The position numbers and the translations under genes are program-made. Shown piece after piece: positions 11,902-20,393 of a DNA stretch of 64,000 bases; the stretch's first letter is position 1; the number at the start of each line of letters is the position of its first letter. Source of the stretch: Roseovarius atlanticus (GTDB lineage Bacteria; Pseudomonadota; Alphaproteobacteria; Rhodobacterales; Rhodobacteraceae); NCBI RefSeq assembly GCF_001441615.1, contig NZ_LAXJ01000007.1, positions 1 to 64,000 of the forward strand, written 5' to 3'. The notes beneath the pieces were generated by a model. It had not been told where the DNA came from. It did not search any database and was given only the letters and a program-made list of their open reading frames with translations.

Positions 11902-12291
11902 TCAGTGCAGCATCAGGCGGATATTCGCCGGTAGCCGCGCCGGATGGCCGGTCTCATTGATGCACACGATGGTCACCTGCGCCGAAAAGATCAGCTCCTC
12001 ACCGCGCAAGACTCTCTGATCCATGACCAACCTTGCGCCCGTGACGGTCACGACGCTCGTGCGGACCTCCAGCTCGTCGTCGAACCTGGCGGGATGGTGA
12101 TAGTCCGCCTCGACCCGGCGCACCGCAAAGACCACGCCATCGTCGCGCCGCATCGCGTTCTGGTCGATCCCCAGCTCCCGCACCCAATCACTGCGCGCGC
12201 GCTCTATGTATCTGAGGTAATTGGCATAATAGACGATCCCGGCCATGTCGGTATCTTCGTAATAGACGCGGATCGGAAACGTATGGGCCAT
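11902..12291 (-). CDS. ybgC: Acyl-CoA thioesterase YbgC, Tol-Pal associated
   Basis: A hotdog-fold thioesterase that hydrolyses acyl-CoA or acyl-ACP and is linked to tol-pal across proteobacteria. The catalytic signature YYEDTDMAGIVYYANYLRYIERARS is in residues 9-33, with the family aspartate in DTD. Length 129 aa. It lies directly upstream of tolQ, the typical arrangement. Confidence 0.95.
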   Translation of the reverse strand: MAHTFPIRVYYEDTDMAGIVYYANYLRYIERARSDWVRELGIDQNAMRRDDGVVFAVRRVEADYHHPARFDDELEVRTSVVTVTGARLVMDQRVLRGEELIFSAQVTIVCINETGHPARLPANIRLMLH

Positions 12292-12329
12292 GCCAGCCTT
12301 CTACGGCGCGCGGGCGGCGGCGGCAATCC

Positions 12330-12400
12330 CAAAGAGGGGCTCTGCCCCACGGCGAACCTGCGGTTCACCGTTCCCCGGGACATTTTTGGCCAGAGGAAGA
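12330..12400. repeat. Composite dispersed intergenic repeat, copy A
   Basis: Between thpR and ybgC. The element combines a GGGGCTCTGCCCC palindrome (from about 12334) with a CCCGGGACATTTTTGGCCAGAGGAAG end (12375-12400). The same end, in one orientation or the other, recurs at 13631, 55600 and 55642. It sits between co-directional genes, so a terminator role is not certain. Confidence 0.7.
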
Positions 12401-12408
12401 TTGGGCGG

Positions 12409-12945
12409 CTAAAGCGGATAGTCGGCCAGCACGTCATAGATCGGCCCCTCGGGCGTCAGGGTCGAGCCATAAAGGCAGAACCGCTCCACCGCGAACGGCC
12501 CCGCGCGAAACCCGCCCCAGGCACCAAGGAAGGCGGCCAGCCGGCCCGTGTCCACCGATCTTGACCTCGGGAACCGCGCCAGCGTGACATGCGGGCGAAA
12601 CCGCTCGCGCGGCAGGTCGATCCCCGCCAGCCGGGCCGCGCTCCGCACCTTGTCATGCAACTGCCGCAGCGGCTCCGCCTTCGCCACATCGGCCCAGACC
12701 AGCGCCGGCCGCCGGCCGCCCTTGGCCTCCACTCCCGTGAACTCCATCTCCCATGGCGACACGCGGATGTCTTGAAGCGCCGCATCCAGTTCCGCCAGCA
12801 CGTCCTCCGGCTGATCGTCGAGAAAGGCCAGCGTCAGGTGCAGGTTCTCCTCGTCCACCAGACGCCCCTGCCGCAGCGCCTCCTGTACCGGCAAAAGCGC
12901 CTCGATGGCCGCCTCTTCCAGCGGGACACCGACAAAAACGCGCAA
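12409..12945 (-). CDS. thpR: RNA 2',3'-cyclic phosphodiesterase (2H phosphoesterase)
   Basis: A 2H-family enzyme that opens 2',3'-cyclic phosphates or ligates 2'-5' RNA ends. Two H-x-T-x motifs define it: HLTL near residues 36-39 and HVTL near 118-121. The N-terminus RVFVGVPLEE and the ending FCLYGSTLTPEGPIYDVLADYPL match the family. Length 178 aa. The start appears to be TTG at 12945, 3 nt after the stop of the upstream gene. No better start lies nearby. Confidence 0.9.
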   Translation of the reverse strand: MRVFVGVPLEEAAIEALLPVQEALRQGRLVDEENLHLTLAFLDDQPEDVLAELDAALQDIRVSPWEMEFTGVEAKGGRRPALVWADVAKAEPLRQLHDKVRSAARLAGIDLPRERFRPHVTLARFPRSRSVDTGRLAAFLGAWGGFRAGPFAVERFCLYGSTLTPEGPIYDVLADYPL

Positions 12946-12948
12946 CGG

Positions 12949-13584
12949 CTACATCTGCCCCAGCCGCGCACTCAGGCGCAGCGCGTGGCTCGCATCCTGC
13001 GCCACGGCGGGCATGACCGGGTCGTACCCCGCCCGGATAACCGCGCCGATATCGGGCCGCAGGATCACCTGCCCCTCGCCCGCCTGCGCCAGCACCGAGC
13101 GATCGGTAAAAGCCGTGTCGGACCACAGCAGGATCGTCTGCGCCACCTGCGCCAGCGCCAGCGTGTCGGCGGGCACCTTCGACAATTGATCGTCCATCCG
13201 CAGGAACACGAAGCTGGCCTTGATCGCGCCGGCCTCGTCAAAGCGGAAAATCCGGTACTGGTTGGCCTCCGCCGCCTTCAGCCGCGCCACCAGCGGGCCA
13301 AGGTCCGGGATCATCCGGTCCATGTCCGGCACCTCCAGCAACTCGTCCCACTCGCGGAAGAAGAAGAACATCAGGTTCACGCCCAATTCCGGGTCGGTCT
13401 CGGCCATCTGGTGGCCCGCCATCATCACCACGGCCTCGACCGCGCCCTTGACGATCTCCAGTGTCTTGTCATCCGTCCCGAAGACCACCGGCACGATGGG
13501 CCGCCCCCAGCGGGCAAAAAGGTAAGAGCCATCGGCGCGGGTAAACAGCGCCTCGACACCTTCGGAAGAGATCAGATCAGACAT
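12949..13584 (-). CDS. Conserved hypothetical protein, 211 aa
   Basis: I do not recognise a named domain. The N-terminus is MSDLISSEGVEALFTRADGSYLFARWGRPIVPVVFG. There is no signal peptide and no clear TM helix; the hydrophobic stretch NLMFFFFREW is too short to span a membrane. Composition is native. It lies between ruvB and thpR and is 3 nt from thpR, so the two are co-transcribed. I believe it is conserved in this position in roseobacters, but that is from memory. Confidence 0.7.
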   Translation of the reverse strand: MSDLISSEGVEALFTRADGSYLFARWGRPIVPVVFGTDDKTLEIVKGAVEAVVMMAGHQMAETDPELGVNLMFFFFREWDELLEVPDMDRMIPDLGPLVARLKAAEANQYRIFRFDEAGAIKASFVFLRMDDQLSKVPADTLALAQVAQTILLWSDTAFTDRSVLAQAGEGQVILRPDIGAVIRAGYDPVMPAVAQDASHALRLSARLGQM

Positions 13585-13630
13585 GGCGTCTCCCTACCAA
13601 AGCCGCCGCCCCATGCAAGTCAAAGCCCCC

Positions 13631-13662
13631 TTCCTCTGGCGACAAATATCCTCGCCGAAGGC
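13631..13662. repeat. Dispersed intergenic repeat, copy B
   Basis: The sequence CTTCCTCTGGCGACAAATAT continuing to CCTCGCCGAAGG lies just downstream of ruvB (stop at 13680). It resembles copy D at 55642 closely and copies A and C in reverse orientation. It may act as a processing or terminator site. Confidence 0.65.
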
Positions 13663-13679
13663 ATAAAACTCTTCTGGCG

Positions 13680-14708
13680 CTACTTGCCGAACAAATCGCT
13701 CTGCCCCGCCGCCTTTGGCGCCGCAATCCCCAGATGCGCCCAGGCCCGCGCCGCCAGCATCCTGCCCCGCGGCGTGCGTTGGATCAGCCCCTGCTGCAAC
13801 AGGAACGGCTCAATCACCTCCTCCAGCGCGTCTCGGCTCTCGCTCAGCGCCGCGCTGAGCGTTTCGATCCCCACCGGCCCGCCCTGATAGGCCTCGGCGA
13901 TAAGCCGCAGATACCGCCGGTCGGCCCCATCGAGGCCCAACCCATCCACGCCCAGCCGGGTCAGCGCACTGTCCGCCAGGCCTTGCGTGATCCGTCCGTC
14001 GCCCTCGACCACGGCGAAATCCACCACGCGCCGCAACAGCCGCCCCGCCACACGCGGCGTCCCCCTCGCCCGCCGCGCGATCTCCCGCGCGCCCTGCGCT
14101 TCCGCCGGAACGCCCAGCTTCTGCGCATTGCGTGTCACGATCTCGTGCAACTCGTCCTCGGTGTAGAACTGCAACCGCGTGGGTATCCCGAACCGGTCGC
14201 GCAAGGGTGTCGTCAGCAGCCCCAGCCGCGTCGTCGCCCCCACCAGCGTGAAGGGCTGCAACTCGATCCGCACCGTCCGCGCCGCCGGCCCCTCGCCGAT
14301 CACCAGGTCCAGCTCGAAATCCTCCATCGCGGGGTACAGCACCTCTTCCACCGCCGGGTTCAGCCGGTGGATCTCGTCGATGAAAAGAACGTCATTGGCC
14401 TCGAGGTTGGTCAGGATCGCCGCCAGGTCGCCCGCCTTGGCCAGCACCGGGCCGGAGGTCATGCGAAACCCCACGCCCAGCTCGCGCGCCATGATCTGCG
14501 CCAGCGTCGTCTTGCCCAGGCCGGGAGGCCCGTGAAAGAGCGTATGGTCCATCGCCTCGCCCCGCTGCCGGGCCGACTGGATGAACACCTTGAGGTTCGC
14601 CCGCGCCTCCGCCTGCCCGATGAAATCCGCCAGCGCCTGCGGCCTGAGCGCACGGTCCACATCCTCGGGCAGCGCCTCGGGGCGCAAGGTCGGGTCAGGC
14701 TCGGTCAT
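13680..14708 (-). CDS. ruvB: Holliday junction DNA helicase RuvB
   Basis: The hexameric AAA+ motor that drives branch migration with RuvA. Walker A GPPGLGKT is at residues 60-67, Walker B is LFIDEIHRL, and the sensor-like segment is [19 protein letters not shown] winged-helix C-terminus contains [17 protein letters not shown]. Start: ATG 14708, giving the N-terminus [11 protein letters not shown]; an upstream in-frame ATG at 14744 would add 12 unlikely residues. Length 342 aa. It follows ruvA by 58 nt. Confidence 0.97.
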   Translation of the reverse strand: MTEPDPTLRPEALPEDVDRALRPQALADFIGQAEARANLKVFIQSARQRGEAMDHTLFHGPPGLGKTTLAQIMARELGVGFRMTSGPVLAKAGDLAAILTNLEANDVLFIDEIHRLNPAVEEVLYPAMEDFELDLVIGEGPAARTVRIELQPFTLVGATTRLGLLTTPLRDRFGIPTRLQFYTEDELHEIVTRNAQKLGVPAEAQGAREIARRARGTPRVAGRLLRRVVDFAVVEGDGRITQGLADSALTRLGVDGLGLDGADRRYLRLIAEAYQGGPVGIETLSAALSESRDALEEVIEPFLLQQGLIQRTPRGRMLAARAWAHLGIAAPKAAGQSDLFGK

Positions 14709-14766
14709 GCGCCAATCGTCCCACGTCCGCGCGGCAGGCCGCAAGGCCCGATGAACGCGACGCCTC

Positions 14767-15435
14767 TCATCCCTTCGGCGCCAGCAGCTTCAGCGCCGCA
14801 CGAATGAGATCCGCCGTCGCCGCCTCCGGCATCTCGCCCGCCGCCTGCGCCACCGCGCCCGCCGCCTCGCCGGGGCCGTAGCCAAGGTTCGTCAGCGCCG
14901 ACAGCGCCTCGGCTTGTGCCGCGCCACTCGGGGCTTTCACCGGGGCCGCCTTGGCCGCCGGTGCCTCGATCACCTCGTCGTCCGCAGGCACTTCCGGCGC
15001 AAGCACCGACGCGCTCGCGCCCATCGCCATCACCTCCGGCGCCTTGTCCTTCAGCTCGATCACCACGCGCTGCGCCGTCTTTGGGCCGATCCCTTTGGCC
15101 GCCTTCACCGCGTTCACGTCGCCCAGCGCAATCGCGCGCCCCACGCCCTCCGGCCCCAGCGTGCCCAGGATCGCCAGCGACGCCTTCGCCCCGATCCCCT
15201 GCACGCTCATCAGCAAGCGATGCCATTCCTTTTCCACCAGCGAGGTGAAGCCATAAAGCTGCAACAGGTCCTCGCGCACCAGCAGGTCGGTATAAAGCGC
15301 CACATGCTCCCCCGCCGCCGGCAGCGCCGCCAGCGTCCGATCCGAGCAATAGACAAGGTAACCCACACCCTTCACGTCGATCAGCACGTGATCGGCGGCG
15401 CGATAATCGATGCGTCCCGCGATCCGCCCGATCAT
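14767..15435 (-). CDS. ruvA: Holliday junction branch migration protein RuvA
   Basis: The tetramer that binds the junction and loads RuvB. Order: N-terminal OB-fold ([21 protein letters not shown]), helix-hairpin-helix region ([51 protein letters not shown]), a flexible linker (about 143-172, Ala/Pro rich) and domain III ([19 protein letters not shown]). Length 222 aa, a little long because of the linker. ATGA overlap with ruvC. Confidence 0.97.
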   Translation of the reverse strand: MIGRIAGRIDYRAADHVLIDVKGVGYLVYCSDRTLAALPAAGEHVALYTDLLVREDLLQLYGFTSLVEKEWHRLLMSVQGIGAKASLAILGTLGPEGVGRAIALGDVNAVKAAKGIGPKTAQRVVIELKDKAPEVMAMGASASVLAPEVPADDEVIEAPAAKAAPVKAPSGAAQAEALSALTNLGYGPGEAAGAVAQAAGEMPEAATADLIRAALKLLAPKG

Positions 15436-15926
15436 GCGCGCACCTTTTCTTTCAGCGCCCGCGCGGCCCCGTGATGCGCGTGGCAGATGGCGATGGCCAA
15501 CGCATCGGCGGCATCCGCCCCGGCCAGTTCGACCCCCGGCAGTTGCACGCGCACCATATGCGCCACCTGCTCCTTGCCGGCATGGCCCACGCCCACCACC
15601 GTCTTCTTGACCGTGTTGGGTGCATATTCGCCCACATCCAGCCCGAACTGCGCCGGTACCAAGAGCGCGATGCCCCGCGCCTGGCCCAGCTTCAGCGTGC
15701 CGGCCCCGTCCTTGTTGACGAAGGTCTGCTCCACCGCCGCGGCACCGGGCGCGTATTTCTCAACGATATCCGTAAGTTGGCCATGAAGCGCCAATAGCCG
15801 CTCGGCCAGCGTGCCCCCCGCCCCGTGGCAGATCCCGTTCGCCACATGGCTCAGGCGGCTGCCCTCCATGTCGATCACGCCCCACCCGAGGTTGCGTAGG
15901 CCCGGATCGATCCCGATGACCCGCAT
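15432..15926 (-). CDS. ruvC: Crossover junction endodeoxyribonuclease RuvC
   Basis: The dimeric resolvase that cleaves Holliday junctions. The first catalytic aspartate is in [16 protein letters not shown] near residue 7, followed by [23 protein letters not shown] with the second acidic residue, [15 protein letters not shown] and [16 protein letters not shown] start at ATG 15926, which begins MRVIGIDPG; the frame stays open upstream to 16079 but that segment does not look coding. Length 164 aa. Confidence 0.96.
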   Translation of the reverse strand: MRVIGIDPGLRNLGWGVIDMEGSRLSHVANGICHGAGGTLAERLLALHGQLTDIVEKYAPGAAAVEQTFVNKDGAGTLKLGQARGIALLVPAQFGLDVGEYAPNTVKKTVVGVGHAGKEQVAHMVRVQLPGVELAGADAADALAIAICHAHHGAARALKEKVRA

Positions 15927-16232
15927 CTGCACTGCCCGCCCTTGCTTGTTTTCCAAGCCACTAGCACGAAAGGGGAACATACGCCAAGCCCTTCCACGCC
16001 CCCGGGCGATCGGGCCAGTCCTGCGCGGTATGCATGTCACAGCCTTCTCGGGATCGCACGCACAATATGTGACCATCAAAAATACAGCATTAACATGACG
16101 TTAAAGTAAATCGACCCATGCAATGCCTGCATAGTGACTATGCGGAAAATGCGTGTTGTCCGACTCCACCGAACCCCCTAACTCCAGCCTCAGAACAAGA
16201 AACGTACCGACTTACAGCTAAGGACCATCACA
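15927..16232. other. Divergent intergenic region ruvC / DUF1127 gene, with a short dyad
   Basis: These 306 bases separate divergent genes and hold no gene I can support. The right half is AT-richer than its surroundings (for example ATTAACATGACGTTAAAG near 16089-16106). A perfect 6-3-6 dyad, GCATAG-TGA-CTATGC, lies at 16129-16143, about 90 nt before the downstream start codon. It could be an operator, but no regulator is identified. Confidence 0.5.
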
Positions 16233-16424
16233 ATGGCTTCGATCGACACAACCCGCAGCGTGCATCACGGTGCCCATTTCGGCTCCATCTTCGCACGCAT
16301 CTTCGCCGCCGTCTCCGCCTGGAACGACGCCCGCATCACCCGCAACGCGCTCAGCCGCCTGTCGGACCGCGAGCTGGACGATATCGGCCTGTCGCGCGGC
16401 GACATCGAACGCGCAATCCGCTAA
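16233..16424 (+). CDS. Small DUF1127 (YjiS-like) protein
   Basis: A 63-residue protein whose C-terminal half, RNALSRLSDRELDDIGLSRGDIERAIR, is the DUF1127 signature. Such arginine-rich small proteins are common in alphaproteobacteria and have been tied to RNA turnover and phosphate or carbon metabolism in some species. AAGGA lies about 9 nt before the ATG. It is transcribed alone: a dyad upstream and a strong terminator at 16471-16505 flank it. Confidence 0.88.
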   Translation: MASIDTTRSVHHGAHFGSIFARIFAAVSAWNDARITRNALSRLSDRELDDIGLSRGDIERAIR

Positions 16425-16470
16425 CCGCGGATTTCGCCCGCCCGGCGTCCTCTCCCTGCGCCGGACAGCA

Positions 16471-16505
16471 AAAAGCCCTGCACGCGACCAACGTGCAGGG
16501 CTTTT
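16471..16505 (+). terminator. Rho-independent terminator after the DUF1127 gene
   Basis: A 14-bp stem, AAAAGCCCTGCACG / CGTGCAGGGCTTTT, with a 7-nt loop. The U-run is built into the 3' arm. It lies 47 nt after the stop at 16424 and before a convergent gene ending at 16558. Confidence 0.9.
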
Positions 16506-16557
16506 CGTATTCAGAGAGGCGTCTTTGGAGGGCTGAGAGGCCAGACGTAAGGAACCG

Positions 16558-16911
16558 TTACTTCACGAAGGGGCGCAGGTACTGCGCGATGAAGGTGGAC
16601 ACCTGGTCCTTTTGCATGACAAAGGCACCGGCCTGTTCGACCAACGTGCCGGATTTCAGCGCATCGACCCGCTGGTCATAGATGGTGCCGCCGAGATGCG
16701 CCAGGATCATCGCCTTGAACAGGAACACGCCCAGAACCAGGAACGCCAGACCCCGCACCGAAAAGCCCTGCGCGCGGCGCTTGGGGCGAAACACGATCAG
16801 GCCGTCGCGCGTCACCTTGGCGGAATAACCGTTGGTCAGGCGGGCCCGGTTGCGGTCGATCTTTTTCAGGCGGGCGTCGAAGCCCTGATGAGTGTTGGTC
16901 GCGTGGGTCAT
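16558..16911 (-). CDS. Hypothetical membrane protein, 117 aa
   Basis: Family not recognised. The N-terminal 48 residues are basic and hydrophilic (FDARLKKIDRNRARLTNGY, RPKRRAQGF). One TM helix follows (about 50-70: SVRGLAFLVLGVFLFKAMILAHL), then a C-terminal domain. With the positive-inside rule the N-terminus is probably cytoplasmic. Lone gene, convergent with the DUF1127 gene. Confidence 0.7.
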   Translation of the reverse strand: MTHATNTHQGFDARLKKIDRNRARLTNGYSAKVTRDGLIVFRPKRRAQGFSVRGLAFLVLGVFLFKAMILAHLGGTIYDQRVDALKSGTLVEQAGAFVMQKDQVSTFIAQYLRPFVK

Positions 16912-17026
16912 GGCAGCGGTCCTAAACTCTGTTCAATTCATCCCCGATCCCTTGATGATGAAAGTAGGTTTGAAATGTGGCAAAAGTGGGGCGCCTGCCT
17001 TTAAAAAACTTTTTTTATAAGCCTTT

Positions 17027-17902
17027 TCAAACACTTTTACGGGTCATTATCGTCGTCCACTCACCAATCTGGTCTCGCGAGACAACACTGTTTCCAGCCT
17101 CGGTATAAACCGCCGCAACCTCGTCGGCCTGTTCATTTAAAATGCCGGATAGAATCACGTACCCCCCCGGCTTCAATGCCTGGGTGATTCCCGGCGCCAG
17201 CGCGATCAGGGGCGCTTTCAGGATATTCGCGAACACCAGGTCAAAGGGCGCGGCCCCCGCGATTCCCGGATGGTCCAGCCCTTCGGCTTCCAGGCAGGTC
17301 ACCCGACCCACCAAGTCATTGGCCGCGACATTTACCTCCGCCACCTCGACCGCGACCGCGTCGATATCACTGGCCAGGATGTCCGCTTCGGGCCAGACCC
17401 GCGCCGCCGCCATGGCCAGCACCGCCGTGCCGCATCCCAGGTCCAGCACGCTGTCCTGCGCGCCCGCGTCCGCGTTCAACCGGTCCAGCGCCTTCAGACA
17501 GCCCAGCGTCGTGCCGTGATGCCCCGTGCCAAACGCCATCGACGCCTCGATCAACAGCGGCAGCGCATCGTCGGGCACCTTGTCGGCATCATGGCTGCCA
17601 TAGACAAAGAACCGCCCCGCCACCACCGGCGTCAGCTCCCGCTTCACCTTGGCCACCCAGTCCGTCTCGGGCAGTTCCGACACGATGAAATCCTTGGCCC
17701 CGTGCAGCGACGCCAGCAATGCCAGCCCCGCCGCATCCGGCTCCGCCTCGAAATAGCCGCCCACTTCCCACAGGCCCGAGCCGTCCTCCAGCTCGAACAC
17801 GCCCACGCCCGTAGGCTCGGGTGTCAGCCGTTCCAGCGCCTCTCCCAGGGCTTCGGCCTCGGATTTGCCGGATAGGGTCGTCAAAGCGGTGAATGTGGGC
17901 AT
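17027..17902 (-). CDS. prmA: Ribosomal protein L11 methyltransferase
   Basis: Trimethylates ribosomal protein L11 with SAM. Motif I is VLDLGCGTAVLAMAAAR, preceded by the family segment EASMAFGTGHHGTTLGCLKAL; later segments are FDLVFANILKAPLIALAPG and GGYVILSGILNEQADEV. I start at ATG 17902, where AAGGGAGG stands 4 nt upstream; a GTG at 17926 overlaps the upstream gene's stop as GTGA and is an alternative. Length 291 aa. The tail is followed by an AT-rich run (17003-17026). Confidence 0.94.
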   Translation of the reverse strand: MPTFTALTTLSGKSEAEALGEALERLTPEPTGVGVFELEDGSGLWEVGGYFEAEPDAAGLALLASLHGAKDFIVSELPETDWVAKVKRELTPVVAGRFFVYGSHDADKVPDDALPLLIEASMAFGTGHHGTTLGCLKALDRLNADAGAQDSVLDLGCGTAVLAMAAARVWPEADILASDIDAVAVEVAEVNVAANDLVGRVTCLEAEGLDHPGIAGAAPFDLVFANILKAPLIALAPGITQALKPGGYVILSGILNEQADEVAAVYTEAGNSVVSRDQIGEWTTIMTRKSV

Positions 17903-17922
17903 CGGGCCTCCCTTGGCGTTAA

Positions 17923-19155
17923 TCACTCCGCCGGGGCGGGCGCCCTGGCGGTCAGGATCGTCTCATACCCCGGTTCGGGGTGACGGGGAATAAGCATCGC
18001 CAGAAGAAATGACACGCCCGCCATGCCGGCGGCCATCACGAACACCGCCACCGGCGACACCAGCCAAAGGTATCCCAGCGCGGCGGGCAGGAAGACGGCG
18101 GCGATATGGTTGATCGTGAACGCCACGGCGGCCGTGGGCGCGATATCGCCCGGATCAGCGATCTTCTGGAAATAGGTCTTCAACGCCAGCGCCAGCGCGA
18201 ACAGCAGGTGGTCCACCACATACAGCGTCGCCGCCAGCACCACACCCCAACCGAAGAAATACAAACCGCCATAGAGCAGGAAAACAATCGCCAGCCCCGC
18301 ATACTCGAAAAGCAGCGTCGCCCGCTCTCCGAACACATGCACCGCGCGGCCCATCAAGGGCGCGAACACCATGTTGGCCACCAGGTTGATCAGATACAGC
18401 GCCGTGACCTCGTGCACTTCAAAGCCGAATTTCTCGACCATCATGAAGCCCGCGAAGACGATGAAGATCTGCCGCCGCGCCCCCGACATGAACTGCAACG
18501 CGTAATAGAGCCAGTACCGCCGCCGCAGCACCATCCGCTTGATCTGCGGATTGGGCGCCTCGAACTGCGGGAACGCGACGATACAGTACAGCGCGATCAG
18601 CACCGTCGCTCCGCCCGCGATCATGTAGACGGTGTTATAGCTCAGATCCAGCGTCTCCCACGTCATCACGATCAGCACATAAGCCACCAACGTCGTGCCA
18701 GACCCGGCGGCCAGCAGCCAGCCCAGCATCTGCGGCGCGCGCTCCTTCTTCAGCCATTGCAGCTGCAACGACTGGTTCACCGTCTCGAAATAGTGAAACC
18801 CGATGGAGCTCAGCATCGTGATCGTCAGGATCCCGCCAAGGCTGGGAAACCATGCCGTAATCGCCGTCGCCACACCCAGCAGGATCAGCGACACCAGCGC
18901 CAGCGTCTGCTCGCGCATGAAGATGATGATGGCGATCACCCCGATGGCCAGGAAGCCGGGAATTTCCCGCACCGTGTGCAGCCAGCCGATATCCGAGCCA
19001 TCGAACCCTGCCGCCTCGATGACGAAGTTATTGAGCAGCGCCGACCACGTCGCAAAGGCCAGCGGCATCGCCGCCGCCATCAGGAACAAGAGCGCCACCG
19101 GCCGCTTCCACAGCGGCAGCTCACGCGCCAGTTCAAGGGGATACGTTCTCGCCAT
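17923..19155 (-). CDS. MFS transporter, 410 aa
   Basis: An integral membrane protein with about 12 hydrophobic segments, including VALLFLMAAAMPLAFATWSALL, AIGVIAIIIFM and LALVSLILLGVATAITAWF near the N-terminus, and VAVFVMAAGMAGVSFLLAMLI before the C-terminal tail. The family call rests on topology and length; I cannot name the substrate. It ends 21 nt before prmA's preferred start, so the two form a likely operon. Confidence 0.75.
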   Translation of the reverse strand: MARTYPLELARELPLWKRPVALLFLMAAAMPLAFATWSALLNNFVIEAAGFDGSDIGWLHTVREIPGFLAIGVIAIIIFMREQTLALVSLILLGVATAITAWFPSLGGILTITMLSSIGFHYFETVNQSLQLQWLKKERAPQMLGWLLAAGSGTTLVAYVLIVMTWETLDLSYNTVYMIAGGATVLIALYCIVAFPQFEAPNPQIKRMVLRRRYWLYYALQFMSGARRQIFIVFAGFMMVEKFGFEVHEVTALYLINLVANMVFAPLMGRAVHVFGERATLLFEYAGLAIVFLLYGGLYFFGWGVVLAATLYVVDHLLFALALALKTYFQKIADPGDIAPTAAVAFTINHIAAVFLPAALGYLWLVSPVAVFVMAAGMAGVSFLLAMLIPRHPEPGYETILTARAPAPAE

Positions 19156-19296
19156 ATGCAGGCTTTACGCCCATCTTCCGGCTTTGACCATTCCTTCCGT
19201 CGCAAAGCGGCTGTGCGCAAATACGCAACCTGATCTGGATCAAGGCTGTTCGGCGTTGCCCATGGCAGGACACCCGCCAAAGGAAAGGCACGGGTC

Positions 19297-19710
19297 ATGG
19301 ACGTTCTCGCCCTGGTGGAATGGATCGGCGAAGCCCCGGCGGCGGCTTTGCTGGGCCTGCTGACCGGCGTGATCTTCGGCGTCGCGGCGCAACGCTCGCG
19401 CTTCTGCCTGCGCGCGGCGGCGGTGGAATTCGCCCGGGGCCGCATGGGCGACCGCATCGCGGTGTGGTTCCTGACCTTTTCCACGGCGGTCGTCTGGGTG
19501 CAGGGCGCGCAACTGCTCAGGCTCTTCCCCGCGTCTGATGCCCGCATGATGGCCATCCCCGGCAGCTGGTCGGGCGCGGTGATCGGCGGGCTGGTCTTCG
19601 GCATCGGTATGATCCTGGCGCGCGGCTGTCCCGGTCGCCTTCTGGTGCTCGCGGCCACCGGCAACCTGCGCGCCATCACCGCCGGCCTGGTCTTTGCCGT
19701 CGCCGCCTAG
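19297..19710 (+). pseudogene. YeeE/YedE sulfur transporter, N-terminal half, ended by an in-frame TAG
   Basis: The family imports thiosulfate or other sulfur compounds. This 137-residue part contains the family Cys motif QRSRFCLRAA near residue 33, and ILARGCPGRLLVLAATGNLRA near 108-128. It stops at TAG (19708-19710) in the middle of a membrane segment (TAGLVFAVAA). The next codon is ATG, in the same frame, and the homology carries straight on, so the TAG most likely replaces a CAG. It may be inactive, or the two halves may be made separately through termination and restart at TAGATG. Confidence 0.8.
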
Positions 19711-20361
19711 ATGAGCCTTTCGGGTATGCTCTCTGGCACCCGCACCGACCTTGCCGCGCTCTGGACCACCCAAGGGGGGCACAACATGGCCCTGCTCAGC
19801 ACGCTCGGCCTGCCCTCCTACAGTGGCCTGTTGATCGGCCTTGGCTTCGCCGTGCTCGCCCTCGTTGTGGCGCGCCGCAACCGCATCGGCGCCGCCCGCC
19901 TGATCTTCGCCTCCGGCGTGGGCTTCGCCGTCGCCGTGGGGTGGGTGTCGACCTTCGCGCTCTCCACGGTCAGCTTCGATCCCGTCTCGGTCGAAAGTGC
20001 GACGTTCAGCGGCCCCTCGGCCAACGCATTGATGTTCTTCCTCGTCTCCGACCCGATGCTGACCTTCGACATCGGCCTGGTGCCGGGCGTGTTCCTCGGA
20101 TCGTTCCTCGCGTCGTCCTTCGCCCGCGAGTTCCGGTTTCAGGGCTTCGAGGACGCCGCCAACATGCGCCGCATGATGACCGGCGCGGTGATGATGGGCT
20201 TCGGCGCGATGCTGGCCGGGGGCTGCTCCATCGGCAACGGCGTCACCGGGGCGTCGATCTTTGCCGGCACCGCGTGGGTGGCGCTCTTTTCCATGTGGCT
20301 CGGCGCGATGATCACCGATCTGCTTGTGGACCAGCGCCGCCTTGGCGCACAAACGGCCTGA
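19711..20361 (+). pseudogene. YeeE/YedE sulfur transporter, C-terminal half, in frame after the TAG
   Basis: 216 residues, in the same frame as the preceding half with nothing between stop and ATG. It has several TM helices (YSGLLIGLGFAVLALVVA, LIFASGVGFAVAVGWVSTF) and the second conserved Cys motif LAGGCSIGNGVTGASIF, then WVALFSMWLGAMITDLL. Together the two halves give about 354 residues, the usual size of a full YeeE/YedE protein. All key motifs are intact, which suggests a very recent mutation, a sequencing error, or a functional split. Confidence 0.8.
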
Positions 20362-20393
20362 TCCCCAGCCTCCGGTTGCCTCACAGCCTGCCC

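Noticed and set aside
15927..16079. N-terminal extension of RuvC
   Set aside because: The extra 51 residues have no similarity to RuvC, which begins at MRVIGIDPG.
19941..20393. Possible N-terminal extension of the glycosyltransferase into the YeeE/YedE gene
   Set aside because: The upstream frame has no glycosyltransferase features and overlaps the transporter half; ATG 20394 is the natural start.
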